Source: JAVKSL01 sp039583695
Lineage (GTDB): Bacteria > Actinomycetota > Acidimicrobiia > Acidimicrobiales > JAJPHD01
NCBI GenBank assembly: GCA_039583695.1
Contig: JAVKSL010000002.1
Location: forward strand, 19,892-83,891
Length of the DNA: 64,000 nucleotides
Direction: 5' to 3'
Translations under genes and position numbers: made by a program
Notes under the pieces: generated by a model
The model's database searches: none
What the model saw: only the letters and a program-made list of their open reading frames with translations
Told to the model about the DNA's origin: nothing
Shown here: positions 8,752-16,958 of the stretch, piece by piece
How the letters are laid out: the number at the start of each line of letters is the position of its first letter
Position numbering within the stretch: the first letter of the stretch is position 1

Positions 8752-8778
8752 CCGTTGAGCAGGGTCCCTGCTCAACGG
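8752..8778 (+). terminator. Perfect 13-bp inverted repeat behind tRNA-Ser
   Basis: The arms CCGTTGAGCAGGG and CCCTGCTCAACGG (13 bp each) are separated by one base and followed by CCATTCTTTG. The hairpin begins 6 bases after the tRNA and precedes the 3' end of the convergent surface-protein gene, so it can end transcription from both sides. It has no clean U-tract, which is common in high-GC actinobacteria. Confidence 0.8.
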
Positions 8779-8801
8779 CCATTCTTTGTGCAATTACCTT
8801 G

Positions 8802-10436
8802 CTAGTTGGTGGAGGTAGCGCCCAGGTCCGCCGCCACCTCTGTGTAGGTGGGCCCCGATACGGCAGCAGTGCCACCAAAGACGAAGGTCGAGGTAACGGT
8901 GGCCTTGGCCGTCGACAGGTACGTCGCGGTGCTCGAGGGCACCGAGGTGGGCTGCACCAGCACCATCGGGCCGCCGTGCGTGGCCACCTGAGCTGCGCCC
9001 ACCAGAGCATCGGGGAACAGGTCTCCCCGAGCCACGCCCAAGGTCGTCGGGTTCGCAGAGAAGTGGCCGGCGACCATGACCGCGGTGGCGAAGCGATCGG
9101 TCCCGACAAAGGGTGTGGCCGTCGGATCGGCCTGGGCGGCGGGGCCACCCAGGGCGTAGCGAGTATCCCCACTGTGGGCGGCCAGGTAGGCAGCGGTCTC
9201 CGGGGACTGGGTCGTGCCGTTGGTCAGCAGGATTGCCCCGCTGGAGTTCACGGCGGCGGCGTCCGCAGACAGGGCGTCAGCAAAGTCCGTGTTGGTGGCT
9301 TCGAGGATGACCTTGGGGTTCCCGAGCGCCTGGGCGATGGCGACCGCAGTGGCGTCCTCGTCGACGCCGGCCACCCGGACGGGACGGTACCCGGCCGTGG
9401 TGAGCTGAATGTCGATGCCCGGGGCCAGGGCGGAGCTCCCGCCCAGCAGGTAGACATTGGCGCCCGACGGAGCCACCCGCTTGATCTCGGTCAACACGGC
9501 AGGAGCCAGGGTGGACGATTGGGATGCCGGCGGGGTGAGCAGCAGAGGTCCACCCACACGATGAGCCAGCGGCACGCCGATCAGGGCGTCCGGGAAGGCG
9601 TCGTCGCGGGCAACCACGACCGCCTGAGCCGAACCGGTGGCGGGAAACGCCTGCTGAGAGACAGCAATCGAGGTGGCAACCCGGTCCGGGCCGGCCACCC
9701 GCGTGATGGTCGGAGCGGCGCTGGTCGTGGTGGTGGTGGTCCCGCTGGTCGTGGTGGTAGTGGTGGTGGTGGGCGCGGGGTTCACGTCAGGCCCGGAGGC
9801 CGAGCAGGTAACTTGGCCCAACAGCAAGAACAGCGGGCCCCCGCCCAAAGCCGTTGCGATGTCGACCTCCGGACCATTCACCGTGATCGAGGTCGAACCG
9901 GTGGTGTTGGTCTGTGTCTGGCTCCCGAAATTGATGAAGCCGGTGCCATTGGGCAAGATGGTGGGGGCAGTACCGAGCAGGTTGCCCGTTGGCAGGGGTT
10001 GCCCGTTGGCGAAGCCGTTCACGATGGTCACCGATCCGGTGGAGCCCGAGGATCCGCTGGTGCAGGTGGTGACGATGGCGCCAGAGGTCAGCACACCCGG
10101 GATGTCAACGTTGACGATGGTGGTTGTGCTGGTCACCGAGCCGCTCGGGCCCGGGACGTTGGCCGAGGTGCTGGTGACGGTCGGAACGCCGATCAGTGAG
10201 CCCAAGGCGATGCCCGATGCCGTCCCGCCGGGGGGAAGCGAGACTGTCGGGTCCAGGCTGGCCGGCACGGACACGCCCAGGATGTTGCCGGTCACGCCGT
10301 CGGCGCTGCCCGTCACCGATGTCACGCTGGCCCCAGCCGGACCGGCGACAACCAGCCCAGCTAGGGCCAGCGCCACCGCTCCCACTCCAACGACACTCGC
10401 TCGCAGGACAACCTTGGTTAGCTTCACTTGGCTCAC
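8802..10436 (-). CDS. Secreted surface protein with C-terminal cell-wall-binding (CWB2) repeats
   Basis: The GTG at 10436 (AAGGA-type site 4-5 bases upstream) is preferred over an upstream ATG at 10493, because it places a signal peptide at the N-terminus (VSQVKLTKVVLRASVVGVG, then AVALALAGLVVAGPAGA). Residues 37-230 form a beta-rich, Gly/Thr/Ser-rich domain resembling choice-of-anchor surface domains. A poly-threonine linker follows, then three CWB2 repeats seen as RVAGPDRVATSIAVSQQAFP, then RVAGVDEDATAVAIAQAL, then FVGTDRFATAVMVAGHF, each with a DAFPDALIG-like motif. CWB2 repeats bind cell-wall polymers non-covalently. The gene is monocistronic and divergent from the metal importer operon. 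The cargo domain's function is unknown. Confidence 0.8.
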   Translation of the reverse strand: MSQVKLTKVVLRASVVGVGAVALALAGLVVAGPAGASVTSVTGSADGVTGNILGVSVPASLDPTVSLPPGGTASGIALGSLIGVPTVTSTSANVPGPSGSVTSTTTIVNVDIPGVLTSGAIVTTCTSGSSGSTGSVTIVNGFANGQPLPTGNLLGTAPTILPNGTGFINFGSQTQTNTTGSTSITVNGPEVDIATALGGGPLFLLLGQVTCSASGPDVNPAPTTTTTTTTSGTTTTTTSAAPTITRVAGPDRVATSIAVSQQAFPATGSAQAVVVARDDAFPDALIGVPLAHRVGGPLLLTPPASQSSTLAPAVLTEIKRVAPSGANVYLLGGSSALAPGIDIQLTTAGYRPVRVAGVDEDATAVAIAQALGNPKVILEATNTDFADALSADAAAVNSSGAILLTNGTTQSPETAAYLAAHSGDTRYALGGPAAQADPTATPFVGTDRFATAVMVAGHFSANPTTLGVARGDLFPDALVGAAQVATHGGPMVLVQPTSVPSSTATYLSTAKATVTSTFVFGGTAAVSGPTYTEVAADLGATSTN

Positions 10437-10575
10437 CGATCCTTGGTTAGGGCCCACAACACGAGATAGACGCTCGCGGAGCCTCGGTGTCACGGGATAA
10501 GTGACTTCAAGGGGTCGGAGGCGAGGCTCAGCTCCACCCAGCTCCCCCGTTACCTGTACCCGTTTCCATTACTGA

Positions 10576-10581
10576 TATACT
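10576..10581 (+). promoter_or_regulatory. Candidate -10 element for a leaderless znuA-like transcript
   Basis: TATACT matches the -10 consensus at five of six positions and ends 7 bases before the ATG at 10589, so the transcript would begin at or next to the start codon. The -35 region (around CCTGTA, 10553) is weak. GGAG at 10582-10585 lies only 3 bases from the ATG, too close for a normal ribosome site, which also fits leaderless initiation. Confidence 0.45.
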
Positions 10582-10588
10582 GGAGCCG

Positions 10589-11503
10589 ATGGGTACACGA
10601 AGTCGGCTCGGTGCGCTGGCAGTGGTGGGCGCGGTGCTGCTTGCGGGCTGCGGGGCTCCCGGGGGCGGGATCTCCGGGACCATATCCGTCGTGGCGGCAG
10701 AGAACACCTACGGCAACGTTGCGACCCAGATCGGCGGATCCTACGTCCGTGTGACCTCGGTCGAACGCAATCCCAACACCGACCCCCATACCTACGAGGT
10801 GAGCCCGGGCGTGGCGGCGTCGGTGAGCAACGCCGACCTTGTGATCCAGAATGGAGTCGGCTACGACAGTTTCATCAACAAGGTCGAGTCGGCGTCGCCG
10901 AACCCGAAGCGCCTGGTCGTGGACGTCCAGGACCTGCTGGGACGGCCGAACGACACCCCCAACCCACACCTGTGGTACAACCCGACCACCATGCCCAAGG
11001 TGGCAGACGCGCTGGCTGGCGACCTCTCCAAGCTGCAGCCTGCGCACGCCGCCTACTTCAAGGCCAGGGCAGCTAGGTTCGTCGCCTCACTGGGCCCTTG
11101 GCTCGCAGCCATCGCCAAGTTCAAGGCAACCTACGGAGGGACGCCCGTGGCGACCACCGAGCCAGTGGCGGACTACCTGCTCCAAGCGATGGGGGCCGAC
11201 AACGTGACACCGTTTGGCTTGCAAGCCGACATCATGAACGGTGTGGACCCCTCCCCCCAGGCGGTGACGCTCCAGAACAGCCTGTTTGCTCAACACAGGG
11301 TGAAGGTCTTCGTGTACAACCAGCAAGTGACCGACTCGTTGACCCAGGGCTTCGTCAACGAGGCCCGCTCCGCCGGCATCCCGGTTGTCGGCGTCTACGA
11401 GACCATGCCCACCCCTGGCTACGACTACCAGACCTGGATGTTGGCCGAGGTCAACGCCCTGACCAAGGCCGTGGCCAACCGAAGCTCGACGGTGAAGCTC
11501 TAG
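10589..11503 (+). CDS. Zinc/manganese-type ABC transporter substrate-binding lipoprotein
   Basis: The 304-residue product has a lipoprotein signal (ALAVVGAVLLAGCGAPGGG) with Cys at about residue 21. The cluster A-I (ZnuA/PsaA) fold is seen in VVAAENTYGNVATQIGGSYV, RNPNTDPHTYEVSPG with a metal-ligand His, NPHLWYNP with a second His, and YETMPTPGYDY near the C-terminus. The typical His-rich ZnuA loop is absent, so manganese or iron is as likely as zinc. It begins a four-gene operon with an ATPase and two permeases; the next start overlaps its stop by one base. Confidence 0.85.
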   Translation: MGTRSRLGALAVVGAVLLAGCGAPGGGISGTISVVAAENTYGNVATQIGGSYVRVTSVERNPNTDPHTYEVSPGVAASVSNADLVIQNGVGYDSFINKVESASPNPKRLVVDVQDLLGRPNDTPNPHLWYNPTTMPKVADALAGDLSKLQPAHAAYFKARAARFVASLGPWLAAIAKFKATYGGTPVATTEPVADYLLQAMGADNVTPFGLQADIMNGVDPSPQAVTLQNSLFAQHRVKVFVYNQQVTDSLTQGFVNEARSAGIPVVGVYETMPTPGYDYQTWMLAEVNALTKAVANRSSTVKL

Positions 11504-12351
11504 TGGCGGTCCCTCGTGCGGGCTCGACGCTGTCCCAAGCTGGCACAGATGCGGGCCGCGCAGAGGTCCTCACAGTCAGGGGGCTGAGTGTGTCGTTGGG
11601 CGGGCGGGAGGTCCTGCACCAGGTCAGCTTCAGCATGGCACCTGGCGAGGTCACCGGGCTGATCGGCTCGAACGGCGCCGGGAAGACGACCTTGCTCCGA
11701 GCAATCCTCGGACTCGTGACCCCCACCTCAGGCGAGGTGCTCATCGCCGGGCGCCCCCGCTCGCGCCGTAACCCGCTGGTCGGCTACGTCCCCCAAAGGC
11801 TCACCCTTGACCCGGACATACCCCTGCGAGCCCGGGACCTGGTTGGGCTGGGCCTGGATGGCCACCGCTTCGGCGCCCCCTGGCCCTCGGCGGCCCGACG
11901 AGCGTCCATCGACCAAGCGCTGGCTGGGGTGGACGCCACTCACCTCGCCGGAGCCCGGGTGGGGAAGCTGTCCGGCGGTGAGCAACAGCGCATAATGATC
12001 GCCCAGGCTCTCATCAGCCGCCCGAGACTGCTGCTGCTCGACGAGCCGCTAGCCAACCTGGACATCCGCAACGAAGGCGAGGTGGTTGCCCTGCTGGCCC
12101 GGATCGCCGCCACCGAGCACGTCGCGGTGCTGATCTCAGCTCACGACATGAACCCCCTGCTCGGCTTCATGGACCGCGTCGTCTACATCGCAGCTGGACG
12201 GGCGACCAGCGGCACGGCCGAAGAGGTGGTGCAAACAGAGACCCTCAGCGCTTTGTACGGACACCGCGTGGACGTTGTCCACGTCAACGGCCGGGTCCTG
12301 GTGGTTGCGGGGCGCGAGGACTCCCACGCCCACTGCGACGGCGGTCCCTGA
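11503..12351 (+). CDS. Metal ABC transporter ATP-binding protein
   Basis: The GTG at 11503 shares a base with the stop of the binding-protein gene. The 282-residue product has Walker A GSNGAGKTTLLRAIL near residue 50, the signature LSGGEQQRIMIAQAL, Walker B LLLLDEPLANLD and the switch His in SAHDMNPLL. It is the energy-coupling subunit for the adjacent metal importer (ZnuC/MntB family). The C-terminal stretch DVVHVNGRVLVV is typical of this subfamily. Confidence 0.88.
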   Translation: MAVPRAGSTLSQAGTDAGRAEVLTVRGLSVSLGGREVLHQVSFSMAPGEVTGLIGSNGAGKTTLLRAILGLVTPTSGEVLIAGRPRSRRNPLVGYVPQRLTLDPDIPLRARDLVGLGLDGHRFGAPWPSAARRASIDQALAGVDATHLAGARVGKLSGGEQQRIMIAQALISRPRLLLLDEPLANLDIRNEGEVVALLARIAATEHVAVLISAHDMNPLLGFMDRVVYIAAGRATSGTAEEVVQTETLSALYGHRVDVVHVNGRVLVVAGREDSHAHCDGGP

Positions 12352-12379
12352 TGGGCACCTCCGGCCAAGGTGCCTCCTG

Positions 12380-13255
12380 ATGAGCGCCATCGTCACCTCG
12401 TTCACCGGGGGGGTGTTCGGCCCAGGCTTCTTCTCCAGCCCGCCGGTCCACGTCGCCCTGGTTGTCGGCGGCGTGGTGGCCGTCGTCTCGGGGGTGGTCG
12501 GGACCTTCACTGTCATGAGGGGCCAGTCCTTTGCCGGGCACGCTCTGTCCGACATCGGGACCGCTGGTGGTGCAGCAGCTTTCCTGCTGGGGATCAGCCC
12601 CCTGTTTGGCTTTACCGCAATGAACGTGGCCGCCGCCGGAGTCATGGAGACGATCGGCATCCGCCGGCCCCGGGGCCGAGACTTGGCCACGGGGATCGTG
12701 CTCGGTGCCGGGCTGGGGCTGGCCGCTGCCTTCTTGTTTCTCGGAACCACCGAGACGAGCACGACGGGAGCCGCGGTCAATGTCCTGTTTGGCTCGGTCT
12801 TCACCCTGCCGACTTCGATTGTCCCGGTGATCGGCATCTTCGGCGCGGTCGCACTGGCGCTGATCGCCGTGCTCTACCGCCCGCTGGTCCTCAGCTCGCT
12901 CAGCTCCGACCTGGCCTCCGCCCGGGGAGTCCCGGTCCGCCTGGTCGGGCTGGGCCACCTCCTGGCCCTGGCGCTCGCGGTCTCCCTCTCGGCGGTGACC
13001 ATCGGCGCCATCTTGAGCACCGCGCTGCTGATCGGCCCACCTGCCGCCGCGCTCCGGCTCACCAAGCGCACCGGCTGGGCCATCGTGGTCTCCTGCGCCA
13101 TCGGCCTGGTCGCCACCTGGGGGGGCGTCCTGGCCTCCTACGACAGCTATTACTGGCCACCCACGCATCATGGCTGGCCGGTCAGCTTCTTCGTGGTCAC
13201 GCTGGTGCTTGCGTTCTACGTGCTTGCCGGCGCGATCACCAAGGCCCGAGCCTGA
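12380..13255 (+). CDS. Metal ABC transporter permease 1
   Basis: The ATG at 12380 begins MSAIVTSFTGG, and hydrophobicity shows about eight or nine membrane segments over 291 residues. ABC-3 family features include MRGQSFAGHALSDIGTAGGA (the 'GHALSD' loop) and TIGAILSTALLIGPPAAALR near the C-terminus. It differs from the second permease in sequence, so the pair probably forms a heterodimeric channel. The second permease starts on its stop (TGATG). Confidence 0.85.
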   Translation: MSAIVTSFTGGVFGPGFFSSPPVHVALVVGGVVAVVSGVVGTFTVMRGQSFAGHALSDIGTAGGAAAFLLGISPLFGFTAMNVAAAGVMETIGIRRPRGRDLATGIVLGAGLGLAAAFLFLGTTETSTTGAAVNVLFGSVFTLPTSIVPVIGIFGAVALALIAVLYRPLVLSSLSSDLASARGVPVRLVGLGHLLALALAVSLSAVTIGAILSTALLIGPPAAALRLTKRTGWAIVVSCAIGLVATWGGVLASYDSYYWPPTHHGWPVSFFVVTLVLAFYVLAGAITKARA

Positions 13256-14064
13256 TGTTCTCTGGCTTCATGCTCAACGCCTGGGCGGCCGCCACCATCG
13301 TCGGGGTGGTCGCCGGGGTGGTGGGGTTCTTCACCGTGCTACGCGGCTCGGCATTCGCGGCCCACGCCATTCCCAACGGGGCATTCGCCGGCGCGGCTGG
13401 AGCCGCCCTGATCGGCGCAAATGCCATCGCCGGCCTCGGCACGTTCTCGATCCTTGGAGCGCTGGGTATCGGGGCCCTCGGTCGCCGGGCGCGCAACGAC
13501 GTGGCCAGCGCCCTCGCAATCGTGATGATGCTCGGCCTCGGAGCCCTGTTCTTGTCCATGACCACCGAGTACGCCCCCGAGACCTACTCCCTGCTCTTCG
13601 GCGAGGTCCTAGGGGTGGCCAGCTCCGAGCTCCTCCCCAGCGCGGTGATAGGCATCGTGGCCGTCGCAGCTGTGCTGGCCCTGTACCGCCCGCTGATGCT
13701 CTCGTCAGTCGCGCCGGATGTCGCCGCGGCCCGCGGGATCAGCACGCAGCGGATGGAGGTGTGCTTCCTTCTCGTGATCGGCCTCACCACCAGCGCAGCG
13801 GTCCCGGTGGTGGGAACCCTGCTCACCTTCAGCCTCCTCATCAGCCCGGCCGCCGCCGCTCGCTCGTTCACCAGCCATCCAGGAGTGGCGATGGGACTGG
13901 CGGTGCTCATCTCCCTGTCGACAGTCTGGGGGGCAATCGCCGTCTCGTTCGTCTCGAACCTGCCCGTCGGCTTCTTCGTGGGCTCGTTCGGCGCGCTGTC
14001 CTATGCGGCAGGGCGCGCCTGGCATTCCTGCATGCACCGCCCACCCAGAGTACGGCTAGGGTGA
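13255..14064 (+). CDS. Metal ABC transporter permease 2
   Basis: The ATG at 13255 overlaps the previous stop by one base and gives 269 residues. It is again an ABC-3 type membrane protein with LRGSAFAAHAIPNGAFAGAA in place of the 'GHALSD' loop and VPVVGTLLTFSLLISPAAAA near the C-terminus. Paired permeases are usual in manganese/zinc importers of actinobacteria. It completes the metal-import operon. Confidence 0.85.
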   Translation: MFSGFMLNAWAAATIVGVVAGVVGFFTVLRGSAFAAHAIPNGAFAGAAGAALIGANAIAGLGTFSILGALGIGALGRRARNDVASALAIVMMLGLGALFLSMTTEYAPETYSLLFGEVLGVASSELLPSAVIGIVAVAAVLALYRPLMLSSVAPDVAAARGISTQRMEVCFLLVIGLTTSAAVPVVGTLLTFSLLISPAAAARSFTSHPGVAMGLAVLISLSTVWGAIAVSFVSNLPVGFFVGSFGALSYAAGRAWHSCMHRPPRVRLG

Positions 14065-14071
14065 ATTCGTA

Positions 14072-14602
14072 GTGAACCTGTCCCGTCGCGCTCTCATGGA
14101 GCTGTCCCGGACGCCGACCGGGCGCAAGGCGCTCCGATACTCCGCGGTTTCGGTGGTGTCCGTCGTCGTCAGCCAGGTCGCCCTGTTCGTCACCTTCGAC
14201 GTGCTCCGACTGGCTTCCGCCGTCTGGTGTCAGGTCATCGCCACCGCCGTGGCCACCGTGCCCGCCTACACGCTCAACCGTTGCTGGGCCTGGGGCAGGC
14301 GGGGCCGCTCTGACCTGCTCAGGGAGGTGCTGCCGTTTTGGGTGCTGGCCTTCTTCGGCTTGGGCTTCTCCACCTACGCGGTGGATCTGGCCTCCGGCTT
14401 GGGCCATCACCTCGGGCTCTCACACCTCGGGGTCGGCCTCCTGGCCCAGGTTGCCTCCCTCGGCTCCTACGGAGTGCTTTGGGTGGGCAAGTTCATCATC
14501 TTCAACAAGGTCCTGTTCGCCGACCGTGGAGAGCCGCACAGCGACCGGCCGGGCGATGGCACGGAGGAGAACCCGGTCGTGGTCACAGGCCAGACGGCCT
14601 AA
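14072..14602 (+). CDS. GtrA-like membrane protein
   Basis: The GTG at 14072 (AGGGTG about 9 bases upstream) gives 176 residues with four membrane segments, the GtrA layout. Recognisable features are GRKALRYSAVSVVSVVVSQV in the first helix, PAYTLNRCWAWGRRG after the second and LWVGKFIIFNKVLF at the end. GtrA proteins are thought to flip lipid-linked sugars or assist surface glycosylation. Its last 20 bp overlap the convergent lnt-like gene. Confidence 0.82.
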   Translation: MNLSRRALMELSRTPTGRKALRYSAVSVVSVVVSQVALFVTFDVLRLASAVWCQVIATAVATVPAYTLNRCWAWGRRGRSDLLREVLPFWVLAFFGLGFSTYAVDLASGLGHHLGLSHLGVGLLAQVASLGSYGVLWVGKFIIFNKVLFADRGEPHSDRPGDGTEENPVVVTGQTA

Positions 14603-16112
14603 GGCCCCAGCCCCAGCCCCAGCCCCAGCCCCAGCCCCAGCCCACAACCAGGCAAGCCGCCGCCAGCGCCAGCTCCGGCAAGTCGCCGCCCCGCTCGTAC
14701 AGGGTGAGCCCCACCCGCCGGTGGGCTGTCGCCTCCACAAGCGCCGCCACACCGAGCCCCGACCGGTCCCGCACCACGCCGCGATTGCTCACCACAGCCG
14801 AGTACCCAGTCGGAGAAGCCTGAACCAGATCCCGGCCCTCCTCCACCGCCCTGAACCGGTCAGCCGCCTCCTCCTGCGTCGGGACCAGGTCACTCACGTA
14901 AGAGGAGGTATTGGTGGGGACCACCAGCAGCTGGCCCCCAGCCATGACAGCAGCCCGTGCCCGGCTGGCAAAGAACACCTCATAAGAGATCATCACCCCC
15001 AAGGGCCCGGCAGGCGTGGCCAGGAAGCCCGGCCCATGCCCGGGGATCGCGTCTCGGGGGACGTCGGAAAGGTTCGCCAGGTGCTTCAGGATCGATCGAA
15101 ACGGGATGTACTCCCCAAAAGGTACCCGGTGCACCTTGTCATAGCTCCCGATCACCCGACCAGCGGGAGACCAGGCAACGGCCAGGTTGAGGAACCGCGT
15201 CTTCCCCACGTCCTCGGTGACCCCCGCGACCAGGGTGGCATGGAATGTCTCCGCCAGGGACCCCAACTGAGCCTCAGCCACCGTGCCCGCAAGCGGGCCG
15301 GGCAGCGCGACAATGTCCTCCGGCCACAGGATCAGGTCCACCGGCGGCTTCAGCTTCAGCGTCTCCCGGAGCGCACGCACGTAGCCGATCTCGGGGTTCA
15401 CGTTCACTGCCCGGAGCCCCCGGATCCCGCCCCCCTGTACGAGCGCCACCCGCACCGCCCCCACCGGTGGGCCTCCATCGGGCGCCAGGATTGCGGACCC
15501 CGCGACCGCTCCCACCACCACCAAGGCCGCCACCAGCGCGCCCCACCCCGGCCGCGAGGGCACGGGTGCTTGGCGGCGCCGGGCATATTGCTCAAAAAGG
15601 CACGCCAGACACACCCCGCCGAGGGCGGTCAGCCCGGTCACCAGGAGCGGCCCACCCACCCGAGCAGTGTTGAGCAAAGGCCCGCTCGCCTGGCCCAGCG
15701 GGATCCCACCAATTGGCAGCCCGCCGAAGGGCCAGGCACTGCGGGCCGCCTCCGCCAGGGTCACCGCCGCCGGGAACGCAAGCGCCCGGCCCCGGCGCGC
15801 CGGCACCAACGCGCAGGCCACCGCGAAGAATCCCGCCTCGAACACCACCAGGATCAGGTACCCCGGGCGGTTGAATCCCGTCACCCAGATCAGGGTGAAT
15901 GCGAACAGCCCGATCCCGAAGGAAAGGCCGGCCAGCAGCCGGGCCTTCCAGCTCAGACCCCCCAGTCGCCAGACCAGCAGGCCGAGACCGGCAAAGGCCA
16001 GCTCCCAGAGCCTCAGGGGAGGGACACTGAGCTCGACGAGGATCCCGGCGACGACCGACGGGACGACGATACGGGCGAAACGCCCCAGCCGGCGCCCCCA
16101 GCGACCGCTCAA
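14583..16112 (-). CDS. lnt: Apolipoprotein N-acyltransferase homologue with Ser at the expected catalytic Cys
   Basis: A TTG at 16112 overlaps the ku stop; the product is 509 residues. Six or so N-terminal membrane segments lead into a carbon-nitrogen hydrolase domain. The catalytic Glu is in LWPEDIVALPG and the Lys in SYDKVHRVPFGEYIPF. The nucleophile position reads LGVMISYEVFFASRARA, with Ser (TCT) where characterised Lnt proteins have Cys. A final membrane helix ends in a Gly-Trp repeat from the CCCCAG microsatellite. Lnt adds the third acyl chain to lipoproteins at the outer face of the membrane; the Ser leaves activity uncertain. Other motif residues are intact, so this may be a subfamily trait rather than decay. 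Confidence 0.75.
   Translation of the reverse strand: MSGRWGRRLGRFARIVVPSVVAGILVELSVPPLRLWELAFAGLGLLVWRLGGLSWKARLLAGLSFGIGLFAFTLIWVTGFNRPGYLILVVFEAGFFAVACALVPARRGRALAFPAAVTLAEAARSAWPFGGLPIGGIPLGQASGPLLNTARVGGPLLVTGLTALGGVCLACLFEQYARRRQAPVPSRPGWGALVAALVVVGAVAGSAILAPDGGPPVGAVRVALVQGGGIRGLRAVNVNPEIGYVRALRETLKLKPPVDLILWPEDIVALPGPLAGTVAEAQLGSLAETFHATLVAGVTEDVGKTRFLNLAVAWSPAGRVIGSYDKVHRVPFGEYIPFRSILKHLANLSDVPRDAIPGHGPGFLATPAGPLGVMISYEVFFASRARAAVMAGGQLLVVPTNTSSYVSDLVPTQEEAADRFRAVEEGRDLVQASPTGYSAVVSNRGVVRDRSGLGVAALVEATAHRRVGLTLYERGGDLPELALAAACLVVGWGWGWGWGWGWGLRPSGL
14605..14640. repeat. CCCCAG hexanucleotide repeat, six perfect copies
   Basis: Six uninterrupted copies lie inside the 3' end of the lnt-like gene, where they encode alternating Gly and Trp in the last membrane segment. 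The unit is a multiple of three, so copy changes keep the frame. Confidence 0.95.
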
Positions 16113-16951
16113 CCCGTCGAGCTGGCGGGACGATCCTCCGAGCCGGCGTGCGCTTCAGCGTCCGCCTCCTCGGTCGCAGCCCGAGCCCGGGCCAGGCTGG
16201 CCTCCAGCGCCGCCATGAGGTCGATCACGGGGGCAACCGGCGCCGCAGTGCCGAGCGTCACCTCCTCCCCCGCGATCTTGGCGTTGATCAGCTCCATCAC
16301 CCGCTCACGGTGCGTGTCCCGGTAGCGGGTCGGGTCCCAGTCGCTTTCAAGCGCCTTGATCAGCTGGGTCGCCATCTTCATCTCCCGCTCCGATGCCACC
16401 ACTTCCGGGCCGGGCAGACCCTCCAGAGACTCGGTGTTTTGCACCTCGTCGGCAAAGTTCATGGTCGTGAGCACCAGCGCGCCCCCAAGCGGGCGCAGCG
16501 CGCAAAGATACTGCTTGTTCCGCATGACCACCTTGCCTATGCCCACCCTCCCCGCGGCGCTTATGGCGTCGAGGAGCAGCCGGTACGCCTTGGCCCCGGC
16601 TTGATCGGGCACCAGGTAGTAGGAGCTGTCGAAGTAAAGCGGGTCGATCTGCTCCAGCGCCACGAAGTCCTCGATGTCGACGGTGTGGCTGGCCTGGGGT
16701 TCCAGCGCCTCCAGCTCGTCGGGCTGGATCACCACGTAGCGACCGGGGCTCACCTCGTATCCCTTGACCAGGTCCTCGAAGGCCACCTCCTGGCCGTCCG
16801 CGGGGCAGACCCGGCGCTGGACGATGCGCACCCCGTCGGCGGCGTGGAGCTGGTGGAAGCGCAGGTCCTGGTGCCGAACCGCGGTGAACAGCTTGACCGG
16901 GACGCTCACCAGGCCAAAGCTGATGGCGCCGCTCCAGATGGGCCTGGGCAT
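16109..16951 (-). CDS. ku: Ku DNA-end-binding protein
   Basis: The 280-residue product starts MPRPIWSGAISFGLVSVPVK, the classic bacterial Ku opening. It contains CPADGQEVAFEDLVKGYEV, YYLVPDQAGAKAYRLL, and the bridge-region helix SEREMKMATQLIKALESDWD. Ku homodimers thread onto DNA ends and recruit LigD in non-homologous end joining. No ligD is present in the window. The C-terminal 40 residues are Ala/Glu-rich, as is usual for the variable Ku tail. It is followed directly by the overlapping lnt-like gene. Confidence 0.93.
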   Translation of the reverse strand: MPRPIWSGAISFGLVSVPVKLFTAVRHQDLRFHQLHAADGVRIVQRRVCPADGQEVAFEDLVKGYEVSPGRYVVIQPDELEALEPQASHTVDIEDFVALEQIDPLYFDSSYYLVPDQAGAKAYRLLLDAISAAGRVGIGKVVMRNKQYLCALRPLGGALVLTTMNFADEVQNTESLEGLPGPEVVASEREMKMATQLIKALESDWDPTRYRDTHRERVMELINAKIAGEEVTLGTAAPVAPVIDLMAALEASLARARAATEEADAEAHAGSEDRPASSTG

Positions 16952-16958
16952 GGCCCTA

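Noticed and set aside
8151..10199. 682-residue plus-strand frame
   Set aside because: Runs antisense to the integrase and surface-protein genes and across a tRNA; Gly/Arg-rich composition with no domain.
14451..16325. 624-residue plus-strand frame
   Set aside because: Antisense to the lnt-like gene; Pro/Arg/Gln-rich sequence without motifs.
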